Source: Pseudomonas putida (lineage in GTDB: Bacteria > Pseudomonadota > Gammaproteobacteria > Pseudomonadales > Pseudomonadaceae). From it: DNA of 64,000 bases. The notes beneath the pieces were generated by a model. That model had not been told where the DNA came from. It was given only the letters and a program-made list of their open reading frames with translations, and did not search any database. Shown here piece by piece: positions 7,746-20,991 of this stretch (within the stretch, counting starts at the first letter, position 1; each line of letters opens with the position of its first letter). The position numbers were made by a program, and so were the translations under genes. The DNA is taken from positions 682,001-746,000 of the forward strand of contig CP124529.1 in the NCBI GenBank assembly GCA_029953615.1, given 5' to 3'.

Positions 7746-8983
7746 TTACTCGCTCTGTCGTGCCGGAGCGTCAAGCTCGAACGCGGTGTGCAGCGCGCGC
7801 ACGGCCAGCTCCAGGTACTTCTCCTCGATCACCACCGAAACCTTGATCTCGGAGGTGGAGATCATCTGAATGTTGATGCTCTCCTTGGCCAGGGCTTCGA
7901 ACATGCGGCTGGCCACACCGGCGTGCGAACGCATGCCGACGCCAACGATCGAGACCTTGGCGATCTTGGTGTCGCCGATCACTTCACGGGCGCCGATTTC
8001 GCGGGCAGGGTATTTTCCAACACGCTCTGCGCCTTCTCGTACTCGTTGCGGTGTACGGTGAAGGTGAAGTCGGTGGTGTTATCGTGGGCAACGTTCTGCA
8101 CGATCATGTCGACCTCGATGTTCGAGGCGCTGATCGGGCCGAGGATCTTGAAGGCCACGCCCGGGGTGTCCGGCACGCCGCGAATGGTCAGCTTGGCTTC
8201 ATCACGGTTGAAGGCGATACCGGAAATGATCGGCTGTTCCATGGATTCCTCTTCATCAATGGTAATGAGGGTACCCGGACCCTCCTTGAAGCTGTGCAGC
8301 ACGCGCAGCGGAACGTTGTACTTGCCGGCGAACTCCACCGAACGGATCTGCAGCACCTTGGAACCGAGGCTGGCCATTTCCAGCATCTCTTCGAAGGTGA
8401 TCTTCTCCAGGCGCCGGGCCTGTGGCACAACGCGCGGGTCGGTGGTGTAGACGCCATCGACGTCGGTGTAGATCTGGCACTCGTCAGCCTTCAGAGCCGC
8501 CGCCAGGGCCACACCGGTGGTGTCGGAACCGCCACGGCCCAGGGTGGTGATGCTGCCGTGCTCGTCGACGCCCTGGAAGCCCGCCACCACGACCACGCGG
8601 CCCTCCTTGAGGTCGGCACGAATCTTCTGGTCGTCGATCTGCAGGATGCGCGCCTTGTTATGCGCGCTGTCGGTGAGAATGCGCACCTGGTTGCCGGTGT
8701 AGGACACCGCTGGCACACCACGCTTGATCAAGGCCATGGTCAGCAAGGCAATGGTGACCTGCTCGCCGGTCGACACGATCACGTCCAGTTCACGCGGAAC
8801 CGGCTGATCGGTGATCTGCTTGGCCAGGTCGATCAGGCGATTGGTTTCACCGCTCATGGCCGACAATACAACCACCAGGTCGTCGCCCGCCTCACGGTGT
8901 TTCTTGACCTTATCGGCTACCTGCTCGATCCGCTCGATGGAACCGACAGAGGTGCCGCCAAATTTCTGTACGATCAACGCCAT
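7746..8983 (-). CDS. lysC: Aspartate kinase, frame broken near the C-terminal third
   Basis: LysC phosphorylates aspartate, the entry step to lysine/diaminopimelate, threonine and methionine. From ATG 8983 the frame gives [15 protein letters not shown] (kinase motif) through [25 protein letters not shown] and the first ACT domain, then goes wrong after VLENT (about residue 325) and stops near 7979. The remaining 86 residues, [15 protein letters not shown] to the end of the second ACT unit, are coded in another frame (to 7746). Removing two bases (a CT at about 8003-8006) restores a 411-codon gene, the usual length. No regulatory pseudoknot or slippery run suggests programmed frameshifting. 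Because the enzyme supplies the cell wall and several amino acids, a sequencing error is the likeliest cause. Lysine/threonine feedback through the ACT pair would be lost if the lesion is real. Confidence 0.9.
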
Positions 8984-9065
8984 TTCAATGGTGCCTCAGC
9001 CCATACAGGGCCCCAAAAAACAATCCAACATGAGGGGGGGACGACTAGACCATCCCCCCTTCATC

Positions 9066-11690
9066 TCAAAGTCCCTGCTCTGCGAATGGCACGGCCAGCG
9101 CCAAGGCCTGGTCCAGCGCAGCGACGTCGACGCCACCACCCTGGGCCATGTCCGGACGGCCACCGCCCTTGCCACCCACTGCCGCAGCGGCTTGCTTCAT
9201 CAGATCGCCAGCCTTGAGTTGGCTGGAGAGGTCCTTGGTCACGCCGGCCACCAGCACGACCTTGCCCTCATGCTCGCTGCCCAGCAGGATCACTGCGTGG
9301 CCGAGCTTGTTCTTCAGTTGATCGACCAGCGCCAGCAAGGCCTTGCCGTCCTGCCCATCCAGGCGGGCGGCGAGCACCTTGGCGCCCTTGACCTCAACGG
9401 CCGCGTTGGAGAGATCGTCCCCGGCGGCGCTGGCGGCCTTGGCCTGCAGCTGTTCCAGCTGCTTCTCCAGCTGGCGGTTGCGCTCGAGCACAGCCGACAG
9501 CTTGTCGATCAGGTTGTCGCGGTTACCCTTCACCAGTTGCGCGGCTTCCTTGACCTGCTCTTCGGCAGCGTTCAGGTAGGCCAGCGCAGCAGCGCCGGTG
9601 ACCGCTTCGATTCGGCGCACGCCCGAAGCCACGCCGCCTTCGCTGATGATCTTGAACAGGCTGATGTCACCGGTGCGCTTGGCGTGGATACCGCCGCACA
9701 GCTCCACCGAGAAATCGCCGCCCATGCTCAGCACACGCACGGTGTCGCCGTACTTCTCGCCGAACAGCGCCATGGCGCCCTTGGCCTTGGCGGTTTCGAT
9801 GTCGGTCAGTTCGGTTTCTACCGCAGTGTTCTTGCGCACTTCGCGGTTGACGATGTCTTCCAGGGCCTTGATCTGCTCCGGTTTGACCGCCTCGAAGTGG
9901 CTGAAGTCGAAACGCAGGCGCTGGCTGTCGACCAGCGAGCCTTTCTGCTGTACGTGCTCGCCCAGTACCTGGCGCAGCGCTTCGTGCAGCAGGTGGGTGG
10001 CGGAGTGGTTCAGCGAGGTGGCGTGCTGCACCTCGGCATCGACCTTGGCCTCGACCGGCGAACCGATCACCAGCGCACCGCTGGCAACCACGCCGTGGTG
10101 CAGGAAGGCACCGCCGGTCTTGGTGGTGTCGCGCACGTCGAAGCGCGCAGCGCCAGCCTGCAGGTAGCCGGTGTCACCCACCTGGCCACCGGATTCGGCG
10201 TAGAACGGCGTGCGGTCGAGCACGACCACGCCCTGCTCGCCCTCACCCAGCTGGTCGACGGCCTGGCCGTCCTTGTACAGGGCGATGATCTTGCCCTGGC
10301 CTTCGGTGGCTTCGTAGCCTAGGAATTCGGTGGCGCTGTCGACCTTGACCAGGCTGTTGTAGTCCATGCCGAAGGCGCTGGCGGAGCGGGCACGTTCACG
10401 CTGGGCGTCCATCTCGCGCTCGAAACCGGCTTCGTCGATGGTCAGCTCGCGCTCGCGGGCGATGTCGGCGGTCAGGTCCATCGGGAAACCGTAGGTGTCG
10501 TACAGCTTGAACACCACGTCGCCCGGCACCACGTCGCCTTCGAGCTGGGCCAGGTCCTGCTCGAGGATGCGCAGGCCCTGCTCCAGGGTCTTGGCGAACT
10601 GCTCTTCTTCAGCCTTGAGCACGCGCTCGATGTGCGCCTGCTGGCTGTTCAGCTCCGGGAAGGCCTCGCCCATTTCCGCTACCAGCGCGGCAACGATCTG
10701 GTAGAAGAAGCTGCCCTTGGCGCCCAGCTTGTTACCGTGGCGGCAGGCACGACGAATGATGCGGCGCAGCACGTAGCCACGACCTTCGTTGGAAGGCAGC
10801 ACACCGTCTGCGATCAGGAAGCCGCACGAACGGATGTGGTCGGCGACCACTTTCAGCGAGGCCTGGCCGTCATTGCTGCAACCGATGGCCTTGGCCGCGG
10901 CCGCCAGCAGGTTCTGGAACAGGTCGATCTCGTAGTTCGAGTGCACGTGCTGCAGCACGGCGCTGACGCGCTCCAGGCCCATGCCGGTGTCCACCGACGG
11001 CGCTGGCAGCGGGTGCAGCACGCCGTCGGCGGTGCGGTTGAACTGCATGAAGACGTTGTTCCAGATCTCGATGTAGCGGTCGCCGTCTTCTTCCGGCGAG
11101 CCGGGTGGGCCGCCCCAGATGTCCGGGCCGTGGTCGTAGAAGATCTCGGTGCACGGGCCGCACGGGCCGGTGTCGCCCATGGTCCAGAAGTTGTCGGAGG
11201 CGTACGGGGCGCCCTTGTTGTCACCGATGCGCACCATGCGCTCGGCCGGCACGCCGACTTCCTTGGTCCAGATATCGTAGGCTTCGTCGTCAGTGGCGTA
11301 GACGGTGACCCAGAGCTTTTCCTTGGGCAGGTTCAGCCACTTTTCCGACGTCAGGAAGGTCCAGGCGAAGGTAATCGCGTCGCGCTTGAAATAGTCGCCG
11401 AAGCTGAAGTTGCCCAGCATTTCGAAGAAGGTGTGGTGACGCGCGGTGTAACCGACGTTTTCCAGGTCATTGTGCTTGCCACCGGCGCGCACGCACTTCT
11501 GGCTGCTGACCGCACGGGTGTAGGCACGCTTCTCTGCACCGAGGAAGCAGTCCTTGAACTGGTTCATGCCTGCGTTGGTGAACAGCAGGGTCGGGTCGTT
11601 GTTCGGGATCAGCGAACTGGAGGCGACTCGGGTATGGCCCTGCTCTTCGAAGAAGCGAAGGAAGGCTTCACGGATTTCTGCGCTTTTCAT
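9066..11690 (-). CDS. alaS: Alanyl-tRNA synthetase
   Basis: AlaS charges tRNA-Ala and edits Ser/Gly mischarging. The 874-aa protein has the class II catalytic core at the N terminus (motif 1 ending [32 protein letters not shown] segment), the tRNA-recognition helices, and the editing domain with the zinc-binding [11 protein letters not shown] and [14 protein letters not shown]-Ala domain with a coiled coil (about residues 720-760) and a [15 protein letters not shown] glycine motif completes it. The length is normal. ATG 11690 ([11 protein letters not shown]) matches the family; the open frame upstream to 11837 is not protein-like. It heads the alaS-lysC-csrA gene string typical of pseudomonads. 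Confidence 0.97.
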   Translation of the reverse strand: MKSAEIREAFLRFFEEQGHTRVASSSLIPNNDPTLLFTNAGMNQFKDCFLGAEKRAYTRAVSSQKCVRAGGKHNDLENVGYTARHHTFFEMLGNFSFGDYFKRDAITFAWTFLTSEKWLNLPKEKLWVTVYATDDEAYDIWTKEVGVPAERMVRIGDNKGAPYASDNFWTMGDTGPCGPCTEIFYDHGPDIWGGPPGSPEEDGDRYIEIWNNVFMQFNRTADGVLHPLPAPSVDTGMGLERVSAVLQHVHSNYEIDLFQNLLAAAAKAIGCSNDGQASLKVVADHIRSCGFLIADGVLPSNEGRGYVLRRIIRRACRHGNKLGAKGSFFYQIVAALVAEMGEAFPELNSQQAHIERVLKAEEEQFAKTLEQGLRILEQDLAQLEGDVVPGDVVFKLYDTYGFPMDLTADIARERELTIDEAGFEREMDAQRERARSASAFGMDYNSLVKVDSATEFLGYEATEGQGKIIALYKDGQAVDQLGEGEQGVVVLDRTPFYAESGGQVGDTGYLQAGAARFDVRDTTKTGGAFLHHGVVASGALVIGSPVEAKVDAEVQHATSLNHSATHLLHEALRQVLGEHVQQKGSLVDSQRLRFDFSHFEAVKPEQIKALEDIVNREVRKNTAVETELTDIETAKAKGAMALFGEKYGDTVRVLSMGGDFSVELCGGIHAKRTGDISLFKIISEGGVASGVRRIEAVTGAAALAYLNAAEEQVKEAAQLVKGNRDNLIDKLSAVLERNRQLEKQLEQLQAKAASAAGDDLSNAAVEVKGAKVLAARLDGQDGKALLALVDQLKNKLGHAVILLGSEHEGKVVLVAGVTKDLSSQLKAGDLMKQAAAAVGGKGGGRPDMAQGGGVDVAALDQALALAVPFAEQGL

Positions 11691-12088
11691 AGGTTCTTCC
11701 ACGGAAACGGCGGCCCTGTTGGGCAAACGCGTCGACGAAACGACGGCAAAGGGCCGCATTATATCGGTCCTGCGGTCTCGATGCAGTGTGTTTATACGAT
11801 AGAAACCATCGTTTGGACGGTTTTTCGGGCTATGCAAACGAAAACGACATCACTGGATGCTAAATCCAGCCTTTCGCCACTGGCAAGCCAATTACCGCTC
11901 ATGGGGAGGGAAAATGGAACAGACGGTGAATTAAAAGAGTTTCATGGGAAAACAGGATCCATTTCAACCTGTACCGGCCCCATCGCCGGCAAGCCGGCTC
12001 CCACATCGAGCGCATCAGCTTCAGGCCCTGCGCTGTACCTGTGGGAGCCGGCTTGCCGGCGATGGGGCCATTACAGGCTGACGGGCAA
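11691..12088. other. Intergenic region between alaS and astE
   Basis: No gene is seen in these 398 bases. The part next to alaS should carry its promoter. The part next to astE is a class C REP pair (11972-12072). Confidence 0.55.
11972..12072. repeat. REP pair, class C (GCCGGCAAGCCGGC type)
   Basis: Two inverted copies with the core CCATCGCCGGCAAGCCGGCT and the tail CCCACA flank a 40-base loop, immediately after the astE stop. Confidence 0.85.
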
Positions 12089-13099
12089 TCAGCCCAGGCG
12101 CTGCCCCGAATCGGGCACGATGAGGATCCCTGCGCGCAAGCCGTTCTTGACCTTGGGGTTGGGGAAGATGATGCGCGCGCCCTCCTCCTCGACCACCCAG
12201 CGCGTCTCGGCCAGGTCTTCGGCCAGCAGGTAGCCCTTGCTCAGCTCGGAGAAATTCTCGATGTCCGCCGGCAGGTGCAGGTGGAAGCTGTCGCTGTGCT
12301 TGATGATCTCGCGAGAAACGCTGAACAGCTGCAGGCCATCCAGCGAGCTTTCGCCTTCAGGCTCGGTATTTTCGATGATGCGGATCAGCCGCTCTTCCAG
12401 CCTGTCGAGGTTCACCTCCTCGTTCTGACCGAACGGGCGGGCCTTGCCCAGCTCCAGGGTGAAGGCTTCGGCCTCGAGCTGCTCGTAGGTGAAGGCGCTG
12501 AAGGTGAATGGAAGACTTGCTTTGCAACAACACCGCCTCCATGCCCGCCGCCGCCAGGCGTGCCAGTTCGCGGCGGGAATGCTTGCGCCCCTCTTTATAA
12601 GGGTACAAGGCGAACTGCTCGATCTTCGAGCCACGAATGGCAGTATGCAAGTCGTAATGCAGGCGGCTGCGCCCCGGCTTGCTGAAGAACACCCGGGCGA
12701 ACTGTTCCAGCTCGGCGGCACGCAATGCCTCGAAGCCACTGGACAGCTCGTGGCGGCCGTTGAACAGGCGGTTGATGTCCTGCTCGATGAAACGCTCGCC
12801 CTTGCGGATCGCTGCCGGGTTGCCGAACAGGAACAGCACCCGTGCCTTGGGTTTGATCTTGCCGTTGGCCACACCATGCAGCAGCCGCTCGAGCAATTCG
12901 ATCGGTGCCGTTTCGTTGCCGTGGATGCCGGCGGACAACAGCAGGTCCAACCCGCAATCCTCGCTTTCGGCAGGGCGCACTTCGAGCGCGCCCTCCCCCA
13001 GCCAGCGCCCAAACGCGCGCCCTTGGGTGTCACTTGGGTCTTCTCGGCCGGTTCGTGATCGGTGAGGGTCAGCTCAAGCAATTTTCCAAGGGCGAGCAT
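12089..13099 (-). CDS. astE: Succinylglutamate desuccinylase, with two compensating frame lesions
   Basis: AstE hydrolyses N2-succinylglutamate to glutamate and succinate, the last step of the arginine succinyltransferase pathway. From ATG 13099 the frame reads [17 protein letters not shown] to KGARL, and then the true protein continues in another frame ([15 protein letters not shown], zinc motif [35 protein letters not shown], to QSKSSI). It returns to the first frame at [15 protein letters not shown] and ends normally at DSGQRLG. Two extra bases near 13007-13010 and one near 12511-12513 explain this, and removing three bases gives 335 codons, the usual size. The first frame is open throughout, so the locus looks like an intact gene although about 155 residues, including the zinc site, would be nonsense. 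It is the last gene of the aru operon. Confidence 0.9.
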   Translation of the reverse strand: MLALGKLLELTLTDHEPAEKTQVTPKGARLGAGWGRARSKCALPKARIAGWTCCCPPASTATKRHRSNCSSGCCMVWPTARSNPRHGCCSCSATRQRSARASVSSSRTSTACSTAATSCPVASRHCVPPSWNSSPGCSSASRGAAACITTCILPFVARRSSSSPCTLIKRGASIPAANWHAWRRRAWRRCCCKASLPFTFSAFTYEQLEAEAFTLELGKARPFGQNEEVNLDRLEERLIRIIENTEPEGESSLDGLQLFSVSREIIKHSDSFHLHLPADIENFSELSKGYLLAEDLAETRWVVEEEGARIIFPNPKVKNGLRAGILIVPDSGQRLG

Positions 13100-13109
13100 A
13101 GGTACTTCC

Positions 13110-13400
13110 TTAGTGGTGGTGGCCGCAGTCGGGGCCATGGACGTGATCGTCGTCTTCGCCGACCTCCGCGGGTTCCATTTCCAGCTGCAGGCTGACCAGG
13201 TTGGTGGCCATCGGGCGCAGCAGCAGGTTGGCGTATTCGGTGTCGTCTTCCTCGACATCCACGCCAATCAGCAACTGGCCACGGCCATCCTGCTGAATCC
13301 ACACTTCCTTGCCTTGCCAGACCACGGCAAAGCGGGTGCAGGAAGTTTCCAGCTGGGTGCCGTCTTCATCTTCCAGGATAAGGCGCAGGGCGTCGGTCAT
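13110..13400 (-). CDS. Small acidic protein with His-rich C terminus, in the aru/ast operon
   Basis: I do not recognise a named family. The 96-aa product starts [20 protein letters not shown] at ATG 13400, 14 bases after the astB stop on the same strand. It has a compact beta-rich body ([25 protein letters not shown]) and ends in an acidic, His-rich tail ([18 protein letters not shown]) that could bind a divalent metal. A gene of this kind at the same place in P. aeruginosa is my recollection, not something visible here. Sitting between astB and astE, it may assist the zinc enzyme AstE, but that is inference. Confidence 0.82.
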   Translation of the reverse strand: MTDALRLILEDEDGTQLETSCTRFAVVWQGKEVWIQQDGRGQLLIGVDVEEDDTEYANLLLRPMATNLVSLQLEMEPAEVGEDDDHVHGPDCGHHH

Positions 13401-13414
13401 TGCAAAGTCTCTCT

Positions 13415-14764
13415 TCAAGGTTGGCGTTGGAACGGGTACACCGAGCCCAACTTCAGGATCTGGGTCAATTCGTCCAGTGCCGTACGGCATTCCACCAGCA
13501 ATTGCGGGTCGGCCAGGTCCGCTTCGCCAAGGCGATCGCGGTAATGCTTGTCAACCCATTGCAGCAGGGTGTCGTACAGCGGGGCGGTCATGATAACGCC
13601 TTGGTTGACCGCTGCCAGTTCCGTTTCCTTCAACGCCACGCGCAAACGCAGGCACGCCGGGCCACCGCCGTTCTGCATGCTCTGCTTGAGGTCGAATACC
13701 TTGACCTCCTTCACCGGGCCGCCCTGGCTGGTCAACTGACCCAGATAGGCCCAGACCCGCTCGTTGTTGCGGCACTCTTCCGGCACCACCAGCAGCATCG
13801 AACCGTCGTCGCGGCTGAGCAGCTGGCTGTTGAACAGGTAGGAGCGCACCGCGTCCTCCACCGTAACCGCTGCCCGCGGCACGCAGATGGCCTGGAAGTT
13901 GCCACCCTTGCTGGCCAGTTTAGCTCGCAGCTGGCCAAGTACCGCGTCGGTCTCGAGGAAAGCGTCCTCGTGGTAGAACAGCACCTCGCCGTTGCCCACC
14001 GAGATTACATCGTTGTGGAACACGCCCTGGTCGATCACGGCCGGGTTCTGTTGAGCGTAGACCACGCCATCGTCGCTCAGGCCATGCAGCCTGGCCACCG
14101 CCTGCGAGTCTTCCAGGGTTTGCCGGGCCGGGTATTTCTGCGGCGCCGGGTAGCGGCTGTCGAACGCACTGCGGCCATAGACGAAGAACTCCACGCCAGC
14201 CTCGCCGTAGCTACGGCAGAAGCGCGTGTGGTTGGCCGCGCCCTCGTCACCGAACTGGGCCACGGCAGGCAGTGCCGCATGGTGGGCAAAATGCTGCTCA
14301 TTGCTGAACATGGCCCCGAGCACGCGGCTGGTGGTCGGGTGCTCGATGCTGCGGTGGTACTTGCAGTTGAGGTTGGCAGCGGTGAAGTGCACGCGGCCAT
14401 CGGCCGTGTCGGCACTGGGGCTGACGGTGGCGGCGTTGGCCACCCACATGCTCGAGGCCGAGCAGCTGGCCACCAGCAATGGCATGGCTTCCCTGGCAGC
14501 ACGCTGGATCACTTCGGCATCGCTGCCGCTGAAGCCAAGGCGGCGCAGTGCGGCCACATCCGGGCGCTCCTGCGGCGCCAGCACGCCCTGCTTGAAGCCC
14601 ATGTCGGCCAGCGCTTTCATCTTCGCCAGGCCCTGGCGCGCGGCTTCGCGCGGGTTGGAACCCTGCTGGCTGTTGCTCTGCGAAGCCACGTTGCCGTAGG
14701 ACAGGCCGCCATAGTTGTGGGTAGGCCCCACCAGGCCATCAAAATTCACTTCGTAGGATTTCAT
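13415..14764 (-). CDS. astB: N-succinylarginine dihydrolase
   Basis: AstB converts N2-succinylarginine to succinylornithine with release of CO2 and two ammonia, the second step of the pathway. The 449-aa protein belongs to the amidinotransferase (beta/alpha propeller) superfamily. The start [22 protein letters not shown], the mid-chain [17 protein letters not shown] segment and [19 protein letters not shown], and the Cys in [13 protein letters not shown] near the C terminus, which fits the catalytic nucleophile, are all present. Length is standard. It follows astD by 23 bases in the operon. Confidence 0.96.
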   Translation of the reverse strand: MKSYEVNFDGLVGPTHNYGGLSYGNVASQSNSQQGSNPREAARQGLAKMKALADMGFKQGVLAPQERPDVAALRRLGFSGSDAEVIQRAAREAMPLLVASCSASSMWVANAATVSPSADTADGRVHFTAANLNCKYHRSIEHPTTSRVLGAMFSNEQHFAHHAALPAVAQFGDEGAANHTRFCRSYGEAGVEFFVYGRSAFDSRYPAPQKYPARQTLEDSQAVARLHGLSDDGVVYAQQNPAVIDQGVFHNDVISVGNGEVLFYHEDAFLETDAVLGQLRAKLASKGGNFQAICVPRAAVTVEDAVRSYLFNSQLLSRDDGSMLLVVPEECRNNERVWAYLGQLTSQGGPVKEVKVFDLKQSMQNGGGPACLRLRVALKETELAAVNQGVIMTAPLYDTLLQWVDKHYRDRLGEADLADPQLLVECRTALDELTQILKLGSVYPFQRQP

Positions 14765-14787
14765 CGGCTAGGCTCCGTGACCTGTTG

Positions 14788-16251
<1,464 letters not shown>

Positions 16252-17280
16252 TTATTTGGCCTCCCGGCTTGCCGACAGCGGCACCGCGCGCACGTTGTCG
16301 CCGGCACCCATGCGCAGGCGCTTGGCCGTCAAGGGGTCGACCACCAGGGTACCGGCGGCCAACCGCGCAGGTGCAGCCGTGATGCGGCAGTCGTCGCGCT
16401 TGCGGTTGTGAATGATGTAAGGGGTGGCGTCATCGCCCGGCGTGCCCACGGCCAGCACCAGGGTCTGGCTTTCGCGTACGGCGCGGATCTTGTCGGTGTC
16501 GCACTCGATGGCGGGGCCGGCGTCGAAAATATCGACGTAGCCCTGGTAGTTGAAGCCTTCCTGCTTGAGCATGGCCAGCGCCGGCTCGGTGTCCTTGTGC
16601 ACGCGGCCGATCACGTTGCGCGCTGCCTCGGACAGGAAGCAGGTGTACAGCGGAAACTTCGGCATCAGTTCGGCAATGAACGACTTGTTGCCCACGCCGG
16701 TGAGGTAGTCGGCCTGGCTGAACTCCATCTTGAAGAAGTGCCGGCCCAGGCTTTCCCAGAATGGCGAACGCCCCTGCTCGTCGGACATGCCCCGCATTTC
16801 GGCGATGATCTTCTTGCCGAACAGCTCGGGGAACTCGGCGATGAACAGCATGCGCGCCCGCGACAGCAGACGGCCGTTGAGGCCGGAGCGGTAGTCGCTG
16901 CGCAGGAACAGCGAGCACAGCTCGGAGTTGCCGGTCAGGTCGTTGGCCAGGAACAGGGTGGGGATTTCGCGGTAGATCTTCAGCTCCTGCGAGGCGCTGA
17001 CGGTCAGGCCGACCCGGTAGTTGTACCAGGGCTCGCGCAGGCCGACGGCACCGGCGATGGCACTGATGCCCACGACCATGCCTTCGTCGTTTTCCAGCAC
17101 GAACAGGTAGTCGGTGTCGGCGCGCTCGGCTTCGCCACGGAAGCTTTTTTCCGCCCAGCCAACGCGATGCCCCAGGCGCTCTTCGTTGGCCGGCAGCGTG
17201 GTCAGCCCGGTGGTCCCGGTGCTGCGTGCCAATTCGATCAACGCAGGCAAATCGCTGCTGCGTACAGGACGAACGATCAT
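16252..17280 (-). CDS. aruG: Arginine N-succinyltransferase, beta subunit
   Basis: With AruF this enzyme transfers succinyl from succinyl-CoA to the alpha amino group of arginine (and ornithine), committing arginine to the AST pathway. The 342-aa product starts MIVRPVRSSDLPALIELARS and has the family landmarks GTTGLTTLPANEERL, LCSLFLRSDYRSGLNGRLL, RGMSDEQGRSPFWESLGRHF and DIFDAGPAIECDTDKIRAVR. AruF, the alpha subunit, is encoded just upstream (78 bases), as in other pseudomonads that use a heteromeric enzyme instead of single-chain AstA. Confidence 0.95.
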   Translation of the reverse strand: MIVRPVRSSDLPALIELARSTGTTGLTTLPANEERLGHRVGWAEKSFRGEAERADTDYLFVLENDEGMVVGISAIAGAVGLREPWYNYRVGLTVSASQELKIYREIPTLFLANDLTGNSELCSLFLRSDYRSGLNGRLLSRARMLFIAEFPELFGKKIIAEMRGMSDEQGRSPFWESLGRHFFKMEFSQADYLTGVGNKSFIAELMPKFPLYTCFLSEAARNVIGRVHKDTEPALAMLKQEGFNYQGYVDIFDAGPAIECDTDKIRAVRESQTLVLAVGTPGDDATPYIIHNRKRDDCRITAAPARLAAGTLVVDPLTAKRLRMGAGDNVRAVPLSASREAK

Positions 17281-17358
17281 GCTATCTCCTTGTGCGACGG
17301 CGGCGGCCGGCGCGAAACTCTGCTAACGCATCAATCCGCAAACGTCTGTTGCCAGACC

Positions 17359-18378
17359 TCAGACCGCGACCAGGCGCACGCTGGCGCCCTCGCCCACCCC
17401 CAGCGCATCGGCGGCCGCCAGGCTCAGGCTGACCGGCTTGCCGGGCACCCAGTCCAGGTCCAGCAGCACTGCGCGGTAGTCCTGCAACTGGCCATTGCAC
17501 ACCAGGTATGGGCGCCCGCCCTTGACCGGGGCGTCCTCGAGCTTCACCGGCACCACCCGGCTCTGGGCGATCGAGCGGATACCCGAGGTACGCGCATGCA
17601 GGGTCGGGCCGCCGTCGAAGATGTCGATGTAGTGCTCGGTCTCGAAGCCTTCGCGCATGAGGATGTCGAAGGTAATCTGCGCCCGCGGGTGCACCTGGCC
17701 CATGGCTTCCTGCGCCAGGTCAGGCAGCAGCGGCACATAGATCGGGTAGTGCGGCATCAGCTCGGCGAGGAAGGTGCGGCTCTTGAGGCCGCACAGGCGT
17801 TCGGCATCGGCGTAGTTGAGGTCGAAGAAGTTGCGACCGATGGCATCCCAGAACGGTGATTCACTCTGCTCGTCGCTGTAGCCGACGATCTCGGTCACCA
17901 CCGAATCGGCGAAGCGCTCCGGGTGCGAAGCCATGAACAACAGGCGACCACGTGAATTGAGCTCGGCCCAGCCACTGTTCACCAGCTCCGGCAGTACATA
18001 AAAGCTGGTCAGCAGGCTGTTGCCGGTCAGGTCGTGGCACAGCGAAAGCACGTGGATCTTGTTGTGGATCTTCAGCTCGCGCGAGGCGTGCACGAAGGTT
18101 TCGTTACGAAAGCTGTAGAACGGCTCGGAGTAGCCGGCCGAGGCGACGATCGCCGAGCAGCCTGCCAGCTTGCCGGTTTCGCTGTCTTCAAGGACGAAGA
18201 AGTAGCTTTCCTCGCCATTGAAGCTGACCTCGGCGGCGAAGGAAGTCTCGGAAGCGGCGATCTTGTCGCCCAGGCGAGCAGCGTCGTCCGGCAGCGAGGT
18301 GACACCAATGGGGCTGTCTGCAGCCATGCGCTGCACTTCGTTCAGATCAGCCATTTGCGCGGGGCGCATCACCAGCAT
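17359..18378 (-). CDS. aruF: Arginine N-succinyltransferase, alpha subunit
   Basis: This is the partner of AruG. The 339-aa product starts MLVMRPAQMADLNEVQRMA and shares with AruG the GNAT-like layout: VTSLPDDAARLGDKI, LSLCHDLTGNSLLTSFY, LNSRGRLLFMASHPERF, VGYSDEQSESPFWDAIGRNF and DIFDGGPTLHARTSGIRS. The two subunits are clearly paralogous. ATG 18378 is kept because MLVMRPAQ is conserved. The gene lies 132 bases downstream of aruC on the same strand. Confidence 0.95.
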   Translation of the reverse strand: MLVMRPAQMADLNEVQRMAADSPIGVTSLPDDAARLGDKIAASETSFAAEVSFNGEESYFFVLEDSETGKLAGCSAIVASAGYSEPFYSFRNETFVHASRELKIHNKIHVLSLCHDLTGNSLLTSFYVLPELVNSGWAELNSRGRLLFMASHPERFADSVVTEIVGYSDEQSESPFWDAIGRNFFDLNYADAERLCGLKSRTFLAELMPHYPIYVPLLPDLAQEAMGQVHPRAQITFDILMREGFETEHYIDIFDGGPTLHARTSGIRSIAQSRVVPVKLEDAPVKGGRPYLVCNGQLQDYRAVLLDLDWVPGKPVSLSLAAADALGVGEGASVRLVAV

Positions 18379-18510
18379 GGTGTCACTCCTTTGGAATACG
18401 GGCCGCTCACGGCGGCACGAAAAAACGGCAGGTGCACCGGCACCTGCACGGGAATCGGGTATCGCCGGCCCGCAGGCAGCGCGGGAGCCGGCGAAGGGAC
18501 CTCAGGCCGT

Positions 18511-19830
<1,320 letters not shown>

Positions 19831-19860
19831 TTACAGCGCAAAACCCAGTTTTGACAAGGC

Positions 19861-19876
19861 TTTCGGCAATGCGACA
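19861..19876 (-). promoter_or_regulatory. Candidate ArgR box, aruC-distal
   Basis: The minus strand reads TGTCGCATTGCCGAAA, again TGTCGC-N8-AA. It is 51 bases from the proximal box, close to five helical turns, and it overlaps an inverted GCGACA/TGTCGC pair. Confidence 0.65.
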
Positions 19877-20010
19877 AACACTGTCGCAATCGCGCAGTGT
19901 ACGGGAGAGAGGGGGCTGGGTGAACGGGTGTTCACATTAAGAAAGGCGCTGCCTGCACTGGCCTCTTCGCGGACACGCCCGCGAAAGGGCCGGCATAGGA
20001 GAAGGAAATA

Positions 20011-20991
20011 TCAGCCTTTTTCGGCAGGCGCCGAGCTCAGTTCGAACGGGCTGCTGCTACGCCGCTGGTTACGATCTTCCCGTGGCGTTGCGCCAAAGAA
20101 GTTGCGGTAGGCACTGGAAAAATGCGGCCCCGACGAGAAGCCACAGGACAGCCCGATCTGGATAATCGACTTGCTGGTCTGCATCAGCATCTGCCGCGCC
20201 TTGTTCAGCCGCAGCTCCAGGTAATACTGGCTCGGCACGCGGTTCAGGTACTGCTTGAAAATTCGCTCCAGTTGCCGGCGCGACACGCACACGTGCTGGG
20301 CAATTTCGTCAGTGGTCAGCGGCTCTTCGATGTTGGCTTCCATCAGCAGCACCGCCTGGGTCAGCTTGGGATGGCTCGAGCCCAGGCGGTTCTGCAGCGG
20401 AATGCGCTGGCGCTCGCCACCCTCGCGGATGCGCTCGACCACCAGTTCCTCCGACACCGCCCCGGCCAGCTCCGCCCCGTGGTCACGGGCCAGCACCGCC
20501 AGCAACAGGTCGGTCACGGCCATACCACCACAGGCAGTCAGGCGATCGCGGTCCCAGTCGAACAGGTGGCTGGTAGCGATGACTTTGGGAAAGCGCTCGG
20601 CAAAATCATCCTGCCAGCGCCAGTGCACTGCAGCCCGGTAACCGTCAAGCAGTCCCAGCATCGCCAAGGGGTAGACCCCGGCTGACAGGCCGCCGATCAC
20701 GCAGCCACTGCGCGCCAGGTGCTTGAGCGCCGCCGACAACGCCGCCCCCACCGCCGGCGGCTGCTCGTCAGCCAGCAGGAACAGCTTGTGGCACCCTTCG
20801 AGACGGCCGTTCCACGGCTCGCCCGGCAAACGCCAGTTGCCCTCCTGCGCCGGCTCCGCCTGCAGGAAGAGCAGCTCGTAGACCACCTCGGGGTGCACCC
20901 GCTGCGCCACCTGCAACACTTCCTCGGCCAGCGCCAGGGTCAAAGGCCTGGTGCTGGGCCAGATGAGAAAACCGATTCGCTGGGTGGTCAT
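20011..20991 (-). CDS. argR: ArgR, AraC-family arginine-responsive regulator
   Basis: Pseudomonas ArgR is unrelated to the E. coli repressor. It activates arginine uptake and the AST pathway and represses biosynthesis when arginine is present. The 326-aa product has an N-terminal DJ-1/PfpI (GATase1-like) domain (residues about 5-190, with GGLSAGVYPLAMLGLLDGY and TACGGMAVTDLLLAVL) and a C-terminal AraC DNA-binding domain (about 215-310, with LTTDEIAQHVCVSRRQLERIF and SIIQIGLSCGFSSGPHFSSAYRNFFG). It lies between the transporter and enzyme genes it should control, 98 bases after hisP. Confidence 0.94.
   Translation of the reverse strand: MTTQRIGFLIWPSTRPLTLALAEEVLQVAQRVHPEVVYELLFLQAEPAQEGNWRLPGEPWNGRLEGCHKLFLLADEQPPAVGAALSAALKHLARSGCVIGGLSAGVYPLAMLGLLDGYRAAVHWRWQDDFAERFPKVIATSHLFDWDRDRLTACGGMAVTDLLLAVLARDHGAELAGAVSEELVVERIREGGERQRIPLQNRLGSSHPKLTQAVLLMEANIEEPLTTDEIAQHVCVSRRQLERIFKQYLNRVPSQYYLELRLNKARQMLMQTSKSIIQIGLSCGFSSGPHFSSAYRNFFGATPREDRNQRRSSSPFELSSAPAEKG

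Noticed and set aside
8003..8006. Programmed ribosomal frameshift in lysC
   Set aside because: There is no slippery heptamer or downstream pseudoknot, and the inferred change is a two-base insertion. A sequence error or mutation is simpler.
9032..9061. G/C-run hairpin between lysC and alaS as a terminator
   Set aside because: The AGGGGGG / CCCCCCT pairing is possible but no T-tract follows directly. It is too weak to list as a terminator.
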